Below, piece by piece: positions 25,215 to 33,954 of a stretch of 64,000 nucleotides of DNA. Below the pieces are notes generated by a model. It searched no databases and had not been told where the DNA came from. It saw only the letters and a program-made list of their open reading frames with translations. The stretch covers positions 65,287 to 129,286 of the forward strand of contig NZ_JAPSIB010000008.1 in the NCBI RefSeq assembly GCF_031179145.1. The letters are read 5' to 3'. Numbering within the stretch: position 1 is the first letter of the stretch; each line of letters begins with the position of its first letter. Both the position numbers and the translations under genes were made by a program. The DNA is from Brevibacterium sp. (GTDB taxonomy: Bacteria; Actinomycetota; Actinomycetes; Actinomycetales; Brevibacteriaceae).

Positions 25215-27641
25215 ATGACTCTCACCCCCGACCGGAACCACCCGAAGCAGAACAGGCGCACCCCCAGCGCCGCTTCGCCCTGGTGCGCCGGCGGGAACAA
25301 TCCGAAAACCACCGAACCAGGCGGGGCCGAGCCCGGCGTATCCGGTGTCTCTCGCGTGCCTGACCCGCCCGATGCGCTTGCACCGCGTGAAGTGTCGCCC
25401 GAGACGTCCGAGGCGGGCAGTTGCAGTGGTGCTGGTTCGAGTGCTGGTGCTGATTCGAGTCTCGGCCAGTGGGGTGGCCGGACTCTGTGGGAGGCAACGG
25501 TCGATGATCCCGCCGCCCAAGCTGAGGCTCGCCGGATCAGTGCCGAACGCGATGCCGAGATCCGCGCCCGCCAGGACGCCATCGACCAGGCCCGTGAACA
25601 CGCCGCCGACCTCGCGCGTGAGGCGGGCACCGGTGCCTGGGGCAAGTCTGAACGTGAGGCTGCTGGAGGTCCTCCTGCTGAGACTCCAGTTTCCGAGGCT
25701 GGCGCCGGTCCTGATGCCGACGTAGCTGCTGCTGGGGAGTCGCGGAGCGCTCCTGGCTCGGGTGATGAGTTCGCGGGCACTGCTGTCTGGGGCGTCGCCC
25801 CGCGAGGGCATCACGGCGACGACGAGATCCCAGTTTCTGAGGTCAACACTGATGCGCAGGCCGGTGCGGACGCGACGACCGGCATTCAACCTGAGACCGG
25901 CGGCGGTGCTGAAACTCGGATCGACGTTGACCCCGGTGGAACCGGCGTTGACCATCCGTCCAGTAGTGAGGCTGAGCCCGACGCCGACGCCGATGCTGTT
26001 GGGGCTGGTCCGCACCCGTTGCTCTCTGAGGAGGCATGGGCTGATCTGGTCCGGTTCGCTCCCGAGATCACGGACTCGATCACCGCCCTGCAGACACTGG
26101 TCGAGGGCCTGTTCTCGTTTGCTCGTCCGATGGGCCCCGACCAGGCCGTGACCATGCTCGATGGCGTCGAGGCACTCGAGCGTCTCGTCGAGTCATTGTC
26201 GGTGGTCGGGGTGTCGGTGTTCGAGCGGTCCGGAACGCCGCGGGACTACGGGGCCAAGGATGCCCGGGCCCTGATCGAGGACCGGTTGCATGTGAGCGGC
26301 TATGAGGCGTCGCGTCGGGCGAATCTGGCGAAGTCGTTGGGGAACAGGGTTGAGATCAGTGGGCAGTCACGCGAGCCTGAGTTCCCGCAGGTCGCAGCCG
26401 GCCTCAGGTGTGGGAGGTTGTCGGCGAATCAGGCGAGTGTGATCGCTGAGTGTCTGCGGAAGCTGCCGGGCTGGGTCAGTGGTGAGCAGCGTGTCGAGGC
26501 GGAGCGGGTGCTGGTGGAGAATGCTCCGGCGGTGCGGGTGCGTGATATTCGCCTGTTGTTCGAGGAGGTTCTGGCCTGGATCGATCCTGATGGGTCGGTG
26601 CCTGATGAGGAGCCGCGGGCGGAGGAGTACTGTGTGAACTTGCGGGCCCGGAAGGATGGGGCGTGGGTGCTCAAGGGCCTGTTGGATCCGACGACGGGTG
26701 GGATCATGCACGGTCTGCTGACCTCACGAATCACCACTGACCCCGAGGCTGGGAGCACCACCACCGACGGCGAGAACGATAAAACCGACGCTGAAGAGGT
26801 CGGCACTGACGCTGATGGCGCTGACGTGAGCGTGGGATCGGCCGCTGATGGCGCGACTGCAGGGTCTGCTGCCGATGGCGAGGCCAGTTCAGGAGGCGAT
26901 GAGTCCCTGGATGCGGCGGTGGTGGAAGCGTTTGAGGCGGTGTTGTCCGGGGACCGTCACGATGTGCTCGACCCGACTGTCGGTGGCGAATCCGCCACCG
27001 GGGTTCCTGGGTACGGGGTGCGTGAGGACGGGACTCGGGTCGCGATGACATTACAGCAGCCGGGTATCCGGACTCGGATCTATTCCCGGTTCGCGACACT
27101 GGTGTCGCGGGTCGAGATGAACCGGGTCGGTGCCGGTGCCCCGTTCGCTTTGGTGGTGACGGCGAAAGCCAGTGATCTCGCTGCTGGGTCGGGGCGGGCG
27201 GAGACAGGTGCCGAGTCCCGGTTCCCAATGGCCACGGCGGTGCGTGAGGGGCTCAATGGGGCGGTGTTCTTCCATCTGATGAGTGAGAAGGCGCGCACGG
27301 TTGAGGTGTGTACGGAGAAGCGGTTCGCGAATGCGAAGCAGTTGGCGATCCTGACTGCCCGGGATCAGGGGTGTACGTTCCCGGGCTGCGATACTCCGCC
27401 GGGGTGGTGCGATGCCCACCATATTGTGGAGTGGGCCCAGGGTGGGAAGACGGATATCAACAATATGACCCTTGCCTGTGGTGTCCATCATCGGCTGTTG
27501 GATAAGTCGGGATGGGAGACGGTGATGTTGGTCGATGGGCGTCCGGCGTGGGTGCCCCCTGCCACGCTTGATCCGGCTCGGCGCCCGATCCTGCATGCCC
27601 GGTTCGAGGCTCGCGATATCGCGGAGACTCTCTTCGATTAA
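25215..27641 (+). CDS. DUF222 / HNH endonuclease domain protein
   Basis: 808-aa protein of the actinobacterial DUF222-HNH family, often present in many copies per genome. Residues 1-260 are low-complexity (Gly, Ala, Glu, Asp, Ser, Thr). The DUF222 helical region spans ~270-650 and is interrupted by an acidic Gly/Asp/Ala-rich insertion (~510-570). The HNH nuclease domain (~718-765) has the zinc-binding Cys pair 'CTFPGC' and the 'DAHHIVEWAQGG' / 'NMTLACGVHH' motifs. It presumably cuts DNA, but the biological role of the family is unsettled. An A-rich leader and a start without a strong ribosome site suggest independent expression. Confidence 0.85.
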   Translation: MTLTPDRNHPKQNRRTPSAASPWCAGGNNPKTTEPGGAEPGVSGVSRVPDPPDALAPREVSPETSEAGSCSGAGSSAGADSSLGQWGGRTLWEATVDDPAAQAEARRISAERDAEIRARQDAIDQAREHAADLAREAGTGAWGKSEREAAGGPPAETPVSEAGAGPDADVAAAGESRSAPGSGDEFAGTAVWGVAPRGHHGDDEIPVSEVNTDAQAGADATTGIQPETGGGAETRIDVDPGGTGVDHPSSSEAEPDADADAVGAGPHPLLSEEAWADLVRFAPEITDSITALQTLVEGLFSFARPMGPDQAVTMLDGVEALERLVESLSVVGVSVFERSGTPRDYGAKDARALIEDRLHVSGYEASRRANLAKSLGNRVEISGQSREPEFPQVAAGLRCGRLSANQASVIAECLRKLPGWVSGEQRVEAERVLVENAPAVRVRDIRLLFEEVLAWIDPDGSVPDEEPRAEEYCVNLRARKDGAWVLKGLLDPTTGGIMHGLLTSRITTDPEAGSTTTDGENDKTDAEEVGTDADGADVSVGSAADGATAGSAADGEASSGGDESLDAAVVEAFEAVLSGDRHDVLDPTVGGESATGVPGYGVREDGTRVAMTLQQPGIRTRIYSRFATLVSRVEMNRVGAGAPFALVVTAKASDLAAGSGRAETGAESRFPMATAVREGLNGAVFFHLMSEKARTVEVCTEKRFANAKQLAILTARDQGCTFPGCDTPPGWCDAHHIVEWAQGGKTDINNMTLACGVHHRLLDKSGWETVMLVDGRPAWVPPATLDPARRPILHARFEARDIAETLFD

Positions 27642-27654
27642 CTGCCTGACGGAA

Positions 27655-27679
27655 CCACAGGGGACAAGTGTGCCTGTGG
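27655..27679 (+). terminator. Hairpin after the HNH gene
   Basis: CCACAGG (27655-27661) / CCTGTGG (27673-27679) with an 11-nt loop, 14 nt past the HNH stop. No T-run. Confidence 0.4.
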
Positions 27680-27807
27680 CCGTTGGCGGGCGGCCGGGAC
27701 ACGCGGTTGTTGTGCTCGGGTGAGCACTGAACTGCATTTCATTGCTCAGCCAGACTATTTCGGCTCGCTGATCGCCGCATACTCGCTGATCGACACATAC
27801 TGTTGGT

Positions 27808-28284
27808 ATGAACCCTGTTCATCCCATCTCAGTCGCCACAGTCGAGAACGCAATGGCGGTCACCCGCCTGCAGATCGACTTCAACGCCGAATTCGATTCC
27901 ACGACGCCCCCGCCTGATGTGCTGCTGCGACGCTTCCGCGCGCTGCTCAAGCATCCCGATGCCTTCGTTCTCGTAGCAGGCGATCCGGAAGAACCCACCG
28001 GGTATGCTCTCGTCACGTTGCGCCCGTCCATCTACTGCGACGGTCCGCTGGCCGTCCTCGACGAGCTGTACGTGCAGCCGACCTTGCGCGATCAGGGGAT
28101 CGGCACCCAGCTGCTGCAACGAGCGATCGCCGAGGTGGTCGCCCGCGGCGGCGGGGAGATGCACATCAACGTCGACGAGGTCGACACGGATACCCGGCGC
28201 TTCTACGAACGCCACGGCTTCCTCAACATCGAGCCCGGAACCGATTACCGCATGCTCTGCTACATCCGCGAATTCGAGTCCTGA
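27808..28284 (+). CDS. GNAT-family N-acetyltransferase
   Basis: 158-aa acetyltransferase. The acetyl-CoA motif A is 'VQPTLRDQGIGTQLL' (~89-103), preceded by the beta strand 'AVLDELYV'; the C-terminal 'RRFYERHGF' (~131) is typical. The substrate amine is unknown. A CATACT -10 box lies at 27796-27801, so transcription should begin at or near the ATG and the mRNA is probably leaderless. It is a single gene. Confidence 0.85.
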   Translation: MNPVHPISVATVENAMAVTRLQIDFNAEFDSTTPPPDVLLRRFRALLKHPDAFVLVAGDPEEPTGYALVTLRPSIYCDGPLAVLDELYVQPTLRDQGIGTQLLQRAIAEVVARGGGEMHINVDEVDTDTRRFYERHGFLNIEPGTDYRMLCYIREFES

Positions 28285-28460
28285 GCATACGACCCGGCCG
28301 TCACCTCGGCGGTCGACCGTCGCCTCGTCGAGGAGGCGCTCTCCTCTGCGGGGACACGACCACCTCGGCGAGGGTTGCGGAAGACGGACCCGATGCGGAC
28401 GATGCAAAAAGTCAGCGTGGTCCGCGTCACAAAACGTGTAGTCCGGGGCATGATGGCCTT

Positions 28461-30173
28461 ATGAACGTTGATCTGGAAATCGCACTTGCCGCTGAGCTTG
28501 ATCCCATCGTCGATGTCGCCTCTGAACTGGGCCTGGATCCCGAGCAGATCATCCCCTACGGGTGGACCAAGGCCAAGGTGCCCATCGAAGTCCTCGACGA
28601 AGCAGCGCAGACCAACGCTGACGGCAGGCTCATCCTCGTCACCGCGATGAGCCCCACTCCCGCGGGGGAGGGCAAGACCACCACGAGCATCGGCCTGGTC
28701 GATGGTCTCAACGAACTCGCCCGGCAGAAGCCCGAAGTCGGCACCGCTGTCCTCGCTCTGCGCGAACCCAGCATGGGTCCGGTGTTCGGAATGAAGGGCG
28801 GCGCCGCCGGCGGTGGGCACGCTCAGGTGGTGCCGATGGAGGATATCAACCTCCATTTCACCGGGGATTTCGCCGCCATCGCGGCGGCGAACAACCTCGC
28901 CGTGACGATGCTCGACAACCACATCCACCACGGCAACGACCTCGACGTCGACCTCCGCCGGGTCCACATCCGCCGTGTTGTCGATCTCAATGACCGGGCC
29001 CTGCGCAACGTCACCATCGGCCTCGGCGGGATCAATGGGGGTGTGCCGCGCGAAGACCACTTCGACATCGTCGTCGCCAGCGAGGTCATGGCCGTGTTCT
29101 GCCTGTCCACCTCGGTCGCCGACCTCAAAGAGCGCCTCGGACGGATCGTCATCGCCCACAGCCGCGCGCGAGAGCCGATCACCGTCGCCGACATCGGCGC
29201 CGCCGGGGCGATGACCGCGCTGCTGCGCAACGCACTCTCACCCAACCTCGTGCAGAGCCTCGAGCACTCGCCGGCGTTCATCCATGGCGGTCCCTTCGCC
29301 AACATCGCCCACGGCTGCAACAGTCTGCTCGCGACGAGGGCGGCGATGACGCTCGGCGACTGGGCCGTCACCGAGGCGGGATTCGGCGCCGACCTCGGTG
29401 CCGAGAAGTTCCTCGACATCAAGTGCCGCGTCGCGGGGATCTGGCCCTCAGCCGTGGTCGTCGTCGCGACGCTGCGGGCGCTGAAGTACCACGGCGGCGT
29501 CGAGGTCGCCGACGTCGAGACGCCGAACGTCGACGCGGTCCTCAGCGGAATGAGCAACCTCGAACACCATTGCCAGAACCTGCTGAACATCTACGGGCTG
29601 ACCCCGGTCGTGTGCTTCAACCGGTTCCCGACCGACACCGATGAGGAGATGTCGGCGGCGATCGAGCACCTGCGGGACCAGGGCATCGCGGCAGTCGAGT
29701 CCACTCACTGGGCCGACGGCGGCAAAGGTGCGCTTGCCCTCGCCGAGGCGGTCGTCGAGGCTGCGGTTAAGGCTGGGGACGCGGACGGCGCCGGGTCGAG
29801 GGCACAGTACAGCTACGACTTGGAGTTGCCGCTCGAGGAGAAGATCCGCACCGTTGCACGGCGGATCTACGGGGCCGCCGATATCGACCTGCCGGCAGCT
29901 GTCAAGCGCAAGCTCGAGCAGTTCACGGACGAAGGCTATGGTGATGCCCCCATCTGCATCGCCAAGACCCAGTACTCGCTGAGTACCGATCCGAAGCTGC
30001 GCGGTGTCCCGAAGGACCATACGATCGTGGTCCGCGATGTGCGGTTGTCGGCCGGCGCCGGGTTCGTCGTCGTCATCGCCGGAGACATCATGACTATGCC
30101 CGGCCTGCCGAAGGAACCCTCGGCGTTCAATATCGACGTCGACGAGAACGGGAACATCACCGGTCTGTTCTGA
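28461..30173 (+). CDS. fhs: Formate-tetrahydrofolate ligase
   Basis: 570-aa enzyme that makes 10-formyl-THF from formate, THF and ATP for one-carbon metabolism. The P-loop 'TPAGEGKTTT' (~65-74), 'FGMKGGAAGGGHAQV' (~111) and the strongly conserved 'ITGDIMTMPGLPK'-like C-terminal segment (here 'IAGDIMTMPGLPK', ~540) identify it. Length is normal (~555-570). It stands alone, with a weak ribosome site; the sequence ends just left of the WYL-regulator remnant. Confidence 0.95.
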   Translation: MNVDLEIALAAELDPIVDVASELGLDPEQIIPYGWTKAKVPIEVLDEAAQTNADGRLILVTAMSPTPAGEGKTTTSIGLVDGLNELARQKPEVGTAVLALREPSMGPVFGMKGGAAGGGHAQVVPMEDINLHFTGDFAAIAAANNLAVTMLDNHIHHGNDLDVDLRRVHIRRVVDLNDRALRNVTIGLGGINGGVPREDHFDIVVASEVMAVFCLSTSVADLKERLGRIVIAHSRAREPITVADIGAAGAMTALLRNALSPNLVQSLEHSPAFIHGGPFANIAHGCNSLLATRAAMTLGDWAVTEAGFGADLGAEKFLDIKCRVAGIWPSAVVVVATLRALKYHGGVEVADVETPNVDAVLSGMSNLEHHCQNLLNIYGLTPVVCFNRFPTDTDEEMSAAIEHLRDQGIAAVESTHWADGGKGALALAEAVVEAAVKAGDADGAGSRAQYSYDLELPLEEKIRTVARRIYGAADIDLPAAVKRKLEQFTDEGYGDAPICIAKTQYSLSTDPKLRGVPKDHTIVVRDVRLSAGAGFVVVIAGDIMTMPGLPKEPSAFNIDVDENGNITGLF

Positions 30174-30342
30174 GCGGCGGGGCGTACATGTCGCCGAGTT
30201 CGGCGCCGATGCGCACAAGTTCGGCCCGAAATTCGGGCGCACCAAGTGTCTCGATCCGCCGTCCCCACCCGGCCAACTGCTCAGCGAGCGATGACGAGAT
30301 TCGCCAGCACCTCGACCCGTTCGGCAGTTTCCTGCGCTTCAT
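30157..30342 (-). pseudogene. Remnant of a WYL-domain (DeoR-type) regulator, C-terminal tail only
   Basis: A 61-codon frame whose product ('LAEQLAGWGRRIETLGAPEF', then 'RAELVRIGAELGDMYA') resembles the last ~45 residues of WYL-domain transcription regulators, which end in a W..G...E.L.P..LR.EL.....L...Y pattern. The DNA-binding and ligand domains are missing. The apparent ATG at 30342 sits immediately beside the 16-bp repeat at 30343-30358. It overlaps the end of fhs. I read it as a broken gene left by rearrangement; the family call is tentative. Confidence 0.35.
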
Positions 30343-30358
30343 GTACAGCCCGCACTGG
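30343..30358. repeat. Left copy of 16-bp direct repeat bracketing the catabolic module
   Basis: GTACAGCCCGCACTGG, identical to 37062-37077, same orientation, 6719 bp apart. Confidence 0.6.
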
Positions 30359-30415
30359 ACTGCTCGACACTGATCGAGCCGGGCCGGCTACCGACAAGCG
30401 CTCGCGAATCGGCTA

Positions 30416-30444
30416 TTGCGAGTCCGCACTTCGTCGCCTATGAT
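30416..30444 (+). promoter_or_regulatory. Promoter of the transketolase operon
   Basis: TTGCGA (30416-30421), a 17-nt spacer and TATGAT (30439-30444) form the best sigma70-type promoter in the window. A candidate operator begins 4 nt after the -10 box, a position suited to repression. Confidence 0.65.
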
Positions 30445-30447
30445 GAT

Positions 30448-30470
30448 TGTTAACAGTCAGCACTCAACAA
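30448..30470 (+). promoter_or_regulatory. Candidate GntR operator, copy 1
   Basis: TGTTAACA (30448-30455) followed by CACTCAACAA (30461-30470). The same two words, TGTCAACA and CACTCAACAA, recur before the SDR gene. TGTYAACA fits the palindromic TNGT..ACNA style of FCD-type GntR sites. Confidence 0.5.
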
Positions 30471-30481
30471 GGAGGTGAGCG

Positions 30482-31342
30482 GTGCTGGACACAACAGGAG
30501 TATCGGATGAGAGACTTCTCCGGCTCAGGGAAGCTGCGCTTCGGATCCGCGAGAACAGTCTGATCCAAGCTGAAGTGCAGGGCCAGGGGTATATCGGTCA
30601 GGCGCTGGGAGTCAGCGACATCCTCGCAGCTCTCTACACCGATCAGATGCGATTCCGACCAGAAGAACCCGAGTGGGAACACCGTGACCGGTGCCTGCTG
30701 TCGATCGGCCACTACGCGCTGGCGCTCTATGCCGCCCTGGTCGAGGCGAAAGTACTGCCGTTCGAGGAGCTCGAAAGCTATGCGGCGGACGACTCGCGGC
30801 TGCCCATGTCGTCAATGTCGACCTATACGCCCGGCGTGGAGATCTCCGGCGGGTCCCTGGGGCACGGGCTCGGAATCGCCGTGGGAATCGCGCTTGGGCT
30901 GAGGCGCAAGGACAGTGACAGTCATGTCTTCAACATCCTCAGCGACGGAGAACTCGGCGAGGGTTCGACATGGGAGGCGGCGCTGGAGGCGGCTCAGCAT
31001 CAGCTGAGCAACATCACCGCAGTCGTCGACTTCAATGGGCTGCAAGCCGACGGTCCATCGCAGGACATGCTCTCGACCGAACCGGTCGATGAGAAGTTCC
31101 GGGCATTTGGCTGGGAGGCGATCCGCGTCGACGGCAACGATCCGGCACAGATCGTTCTGGGACTCGAAGCACTCCGCGCCAACCAGGATCAGCCGGGCGT
31201 CCTCATCTGCAACACCAAGGTGGGCAAGGGCGTGCCGATGCTCGAAGACCGCGAGAAGCTCCACTTCATGCGAGTGGCTGAAGACGAATGGACCCAGGCC
31301 CGAGCTCAGCTGAAAGAGGTGTTCGACAATGAATCCAAGTAA
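30482..31342 (+). CDS. Transketolase, N-terminal (ThDP-binding) subunit
   Basis: 286-aa first half of a split transketolase. It holds the pyrophosphate-binding part: 'GGSLGHGLGIAVGIALG' (~121) and the metal/ThDP motif 'LSDGELGEGSTWEA...VDFNGLQ' (~157-187). Together with the next gene it should transfer a two-carbon ketol group between sugars. Split transketolases are common in specialised catabolic clusters rather than in the core pentose-phosphate pathway. The GTG start follows AAGGAGGTG at ideal spacing. It is the first gene after a strong promoter. Confidence 0.9.
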   Translation: MLDTTGVSDERLLRLREAALRIRENSLIQAEVQGQGYIGQALGVSDILAALYTDQMRFRPEEPEWEHRDRCLLSIGHYALALYAALVEAKVLPFEELESYAADDSRLPMSSMSTYTPGVEISGGSLGHGLGIAVGIALGLRRKDSDSHVFNILSDGELGEGSTWEAALEAAQHQLSNITAVVDFNGLQADGPSQDMLSTEPVDEKFRAFGWEAIRVDGNDPAQIVLGLEALRANQDQPGVLICNTKVGKGVPMLEDREKLHFMRVAEDEWTQARAQLKEVFDNESK

Positions 31343-32321
31343 ACCACCCGTCCGCCGATCGGGAGCGATGTCGGCGTCGATCGCCGGCGAAGACCAGCGA
31401 ACCGTCAAGGCACCGCTCGGTCATGCCCTCGTGGATGTCGCTCGGGAAGACGAGCGCATCATCGGTCTCAGTGCCGATCTCGCGAAGTACACCGACATGC
31501 ACATCTTCCGCGATGCCATGCCGGATCGCTTCTACCAGGCGGGGATGGCCGAACAGGTCCTCATGGGGATGACGACGGGATTGGCGATGGAGGGGTTCGT
31601 CCCCTTCACCTCGACCTACTCGGTATTCGCCACGAGACGGGCCTACGACTTCATCTGCCTGGACATCGCCGAACCCAATCTCAATGCGAACTTCGTCTGC
31701 GCACTGCCCGGACTGACCACGGGTTACGGGCCCAGCCATCAGGCCACAGAGGACATCGCAATCCTCCGTGGGATGCCGAATCTGACGATCATCGACCCCT
31801 GTGATGCCCTCGACATCGCACAGGCTGTTCCGCAGATGGCGAGCTCCGAGGGTCCGACCTACATGCGGCTCTTGCGCGGCAATGTTCCATTGGTCCTCGA
31901 TGAGTACGACTACGAGTTCCAGCTCGGCAAGGCTGCGCTGCTCAGACCGGGTGCCGACGTACTCTTCATCTCGTCCGGCCTGATGACGGAGCGGACGTTG
32001 GAGGCGGCCAAGCGCCTGGCCGAGGACAGGATCGATGTGGCGGTGCTTCACGTGCCCACAATCAAGCCCTTTGACGCCGCAACCGTGCTTCGGGAACTCG
32101 CAGCCGACCGTCTGGTCATCTCTGCGGAGAACCACTCGGTGGTCGGAGGACTCGGCGAAAGCGTGGCGTCGACGATGGCCACCGGCGGGGTCGCCCGTAA
32201 ATTCCTGCAGGTGGGACTGCCGGACCAGTTCCTCGAAGCCGGAGCTCTGGAAACTCTGCACGAACGGTATGGGCTCGACGTTGATAGTCTCATCTCAACG
32301 GTGAAGAACAATATCGGATAG
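31329..32321 (+). CDS. Transketolase, C-terminal subunit
   Basis: 330-aa second half of the split transketolase. The pyrimidine-binding domain with the catalytic Glu is in 'AGMAEQVLMGMTTGLA' (~73), followed by 'TSTYSVFATRRAYDF' and the C-terminal transketolase domain ('GADVLFISSGLMTERTLEAA', ~215). The start overlaps the N-terminal subunit gene by 14 nt. The pair should assemble as an alpha2-beta2 enzyme in the cytoplasm. Confidence 0.92.
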   Translation: MNPSKPPVRRSGAMSASIAGEDQRTVKAPLGHALVDVAREDERIIGLSADLAKYTDMHIFRDAMPDRFYQAGMAEQVLMGMTTGLAMEGFVPFTSTYSVFATRRAYDFICLDIAEPNLNANFVCALPGLTTGYGPSHQATEDIAILRGMPNLTIIDPCDALDIAQAVPQMASSEGPTYMRLLRGNVPLVLDEYDYEFQLGKAALLRPGADVLFISSGLMTERTLEAAKRLAEDRIDVAVLHVPTIKPFDAATVLRELAADRLVISAENHSVVGGLGESVASTMATGGVARKFLQVGLPDQFLEAGALETLHERYGLDVDSLISTVKNNIG

Positions 32322-32331
32322 GGACAACCTC

Positions 32332-32985
32332 ATGTCGATCAGCGACGGAGCTCTGCGCAGCGTACCCCGGGCAACTCTGCGCGAAGGAGCGCTCGCCCAG
32401 ATCCGAGATGCGATCCTGGCGGGCCATCTCAAGCCGGGAACACCTCTGGGAGAAGTGGCGGTGTCGGAGCAGCTGGGAGTCAGCCGTGGGACCGTGCGCG
32501 AATCATTTCGCACCCTGCAGCAGGAAGGGCTGATCGAACCCTTCGGTCGCGGACTCCGGGTCAAGCTGATGACGGGCATCGAGATCGAAGAGCTCTTCCT
32601 GGTGCGTGCGGAGCTCGAGAGTCTGGCTATCGAGCAGGTGCTCCAACGCGACGACAAGGATGAACTCGTCGAGGCGATCGCGGAGCAGCTTCCACCTGGA
32701 TCCGAGGCGAAGTTGACCTATGCCCAGCGCCTGGACCGCGACTTGGCCTTTCATCGGGCGCTCGTCAGGAGTTCCGGCATCGGTCTCCTCATCAGGATGT
32801 GGACGAATCTGGAGAACTCGGCACGAGTGGTGGTGCTCGCGCACCAGAACTCGGACGTCGTTCCATACATGGGCCGGGATCATCATTCTCCGATCGTCGA
32901 GGCGATGAGGAACGGCGACGCTGCCGCGGCGCGGACGGCCCTGCAGTCGCATATGCGAGCCTCGGCGAAGTTCTTCGCAGAATAG
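32332..32985 (+). CDS. GntR-family (FCD/FadR type) transcription regulator
   Basis: 217-aa regulator. The N-terminal winged helix-turn-helix (~20-85) contains 'GTPLGEVAVSEQLGVSRGTV'; the C-terminal all-helical FCD ligand domain (~90-215) has metal/acid-binding residues typical of the group ('LDRDLAFHRALV', 'DHHSPIVEAM'). It follows the transketolase genes by 10 nt and probably represses the whole module until the substrate or an intermediate binds. Shared operator-like words lie before the first transketolase gene and before the SDR gene. Confidence 0.9.
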   Translation: MSISDGALRSVPRATLREGALAQIRDAILAGHLKPGTPLGEVAVSEQLGVSRGTVRESFRTLQQEGLIEPFGRGLRVKLMTGIEIEELFLVRAELESLAIEQVLQRDDKDELVEAIAEQLPPGSEAKLTYAQRLDRDLAFHRALVRSSGIGLLIRMWTNLENSARVVVLAHQNSDVVPYMGRDHHSPIVEAMRNGDAAAARTALQSHMRASAKFFAE

Positions 32986-33102
32986 GCACCGCGGACTCGC
33001 AGGCGACGGGACCACCTGAGACTGAGCTCGACGCTGCCGCCGAACTCGGCCTGCTCGAAACACGACATTGAAGTCCGGACGAAGCGCAATAATCGAACCC
33101 AG

Positions 33103-33118
33103 TGTCAACACTCAACAA
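33103..33118 (+). promoter_or_regulatory. Candidate GntR operator, copy 2
   Basis: TGTCAACA (33103-33110) overlapping CACTCAACAA (33109-33118), 19 bp before the SDR start. A possible promoter (TTGAAG 33068-33073, 16 nt, TAATCG 33090-33095) lies directly upstream. Confidence 0.45.
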
Positions 33119-33136
33119 TCTACAGAAGGATTTGCC

Positions 33137-33907
33137 ATGACACTCACACCGTCAACGCGGACTGCAGTCATCACCGGGGCCGCAGCTCGCAACGGAATCG
33201 GATTCCACGCCGCCCGACGAATGGCCGGGGCCGGTTGGTCGCTAGCGCTGCTCGACCTCAACGGGGAGGCTGCCGCCTCCGCGGCCGATGCGATCGCCGA
33301 CGAATTCGGGGTTGCGACCACAGGACGAAGCGTTGATGTGACCGACGAAGAATCGGTCGCCTCGGTGATGGAAGCAGTGGCCGGCAGCGACCTGCCGCCG
33401 ATCGGAGCGCTGCTCAACATCGCCGGCATCCCGTCGCCGTGCCCCTTCCTCGACCTCACACTGCAGGAGTGGAACACCGTGGTCGGCGTCAACCTGACCG
33501 GAACGTTCCTCATGGCCAGGGAAGTCCTTCCGGAGATGATCGAGCAGGGCTCCGGGCGCATCGTCAACATGTCCTCGGTGTCCGCCCAGCAGGGCGGGGG
33601 AGTGTACTCGAAGACGTCGTACTCGGCGGCGAAGGCGGGTGTCCTGGGGCTCACTCGCTCGCTGGCCAGGGAAATGGCCGAACACAACATCACCGTCAAC
33701 GCGATCTGCCCCGGAGTCGTCGATACCGGGATCCGGGCCGCTGAGACCAACGAGGAGAACGAGAGACAACTGGCCGCAGCGGTCCCGCTGGGCCGGCAGG
33801 GAACTCCCGACGAGATCGGAGCCCTGTGCGCCTGGCTGGCCAGCCCCGATGCCGGATACATCACGGGAGCGACCCACAACATCAACGGCGGATCCTACAT
33901 CGCCTGA
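33137..33907 (+). CDS. Short-chain dehydrogenase/reductase
   Basis: 256-aa classical SDR. The cofactor site 'VITGAAARNGIGFHAA' (~10-25), 'LLNIAGI' (~94), the catalytic Ser in 'NMSSVSAQQGG' (~146), and the Tyr-Lys pair in 'YSAAKAG' (~163-169) are intact. The Asp after the second strand ('LLDLNGE') favours NAD over NADP. It should oxidise an alcohol of the imported substrate or of its product. An AGAAGG site precedes ATG 33137; the upstream frame is open but unsupported. Confidence 0.9.
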   Translation: MTLTPSTRTAVITGAAARNGIGFHAARRMAGAGWSLALLDLNGEAAASAADAIADEFGVATTGRSVDVTDEESVASVMEAVAGSDLPPIGALLNIAGIPSPCPFLDLTLQEWNTVVGVNLTGTFLMAREVLPEMIEQGSGRIVNMSSVSAQQGGGVYSKTSYSAAKAGVLGLTRSLAREMAEHNITVNAICPGVVDTGIRAAETNEENERQLAAAVPLGRQGTPDEIGALCAWLASPDAGYITGATHNINGGSYIA

Positions 33908-33954
33908 GAGCCGGACGGCACGCGAGCTCAACTCAGCAAAGGAGCTGAAAAGCT

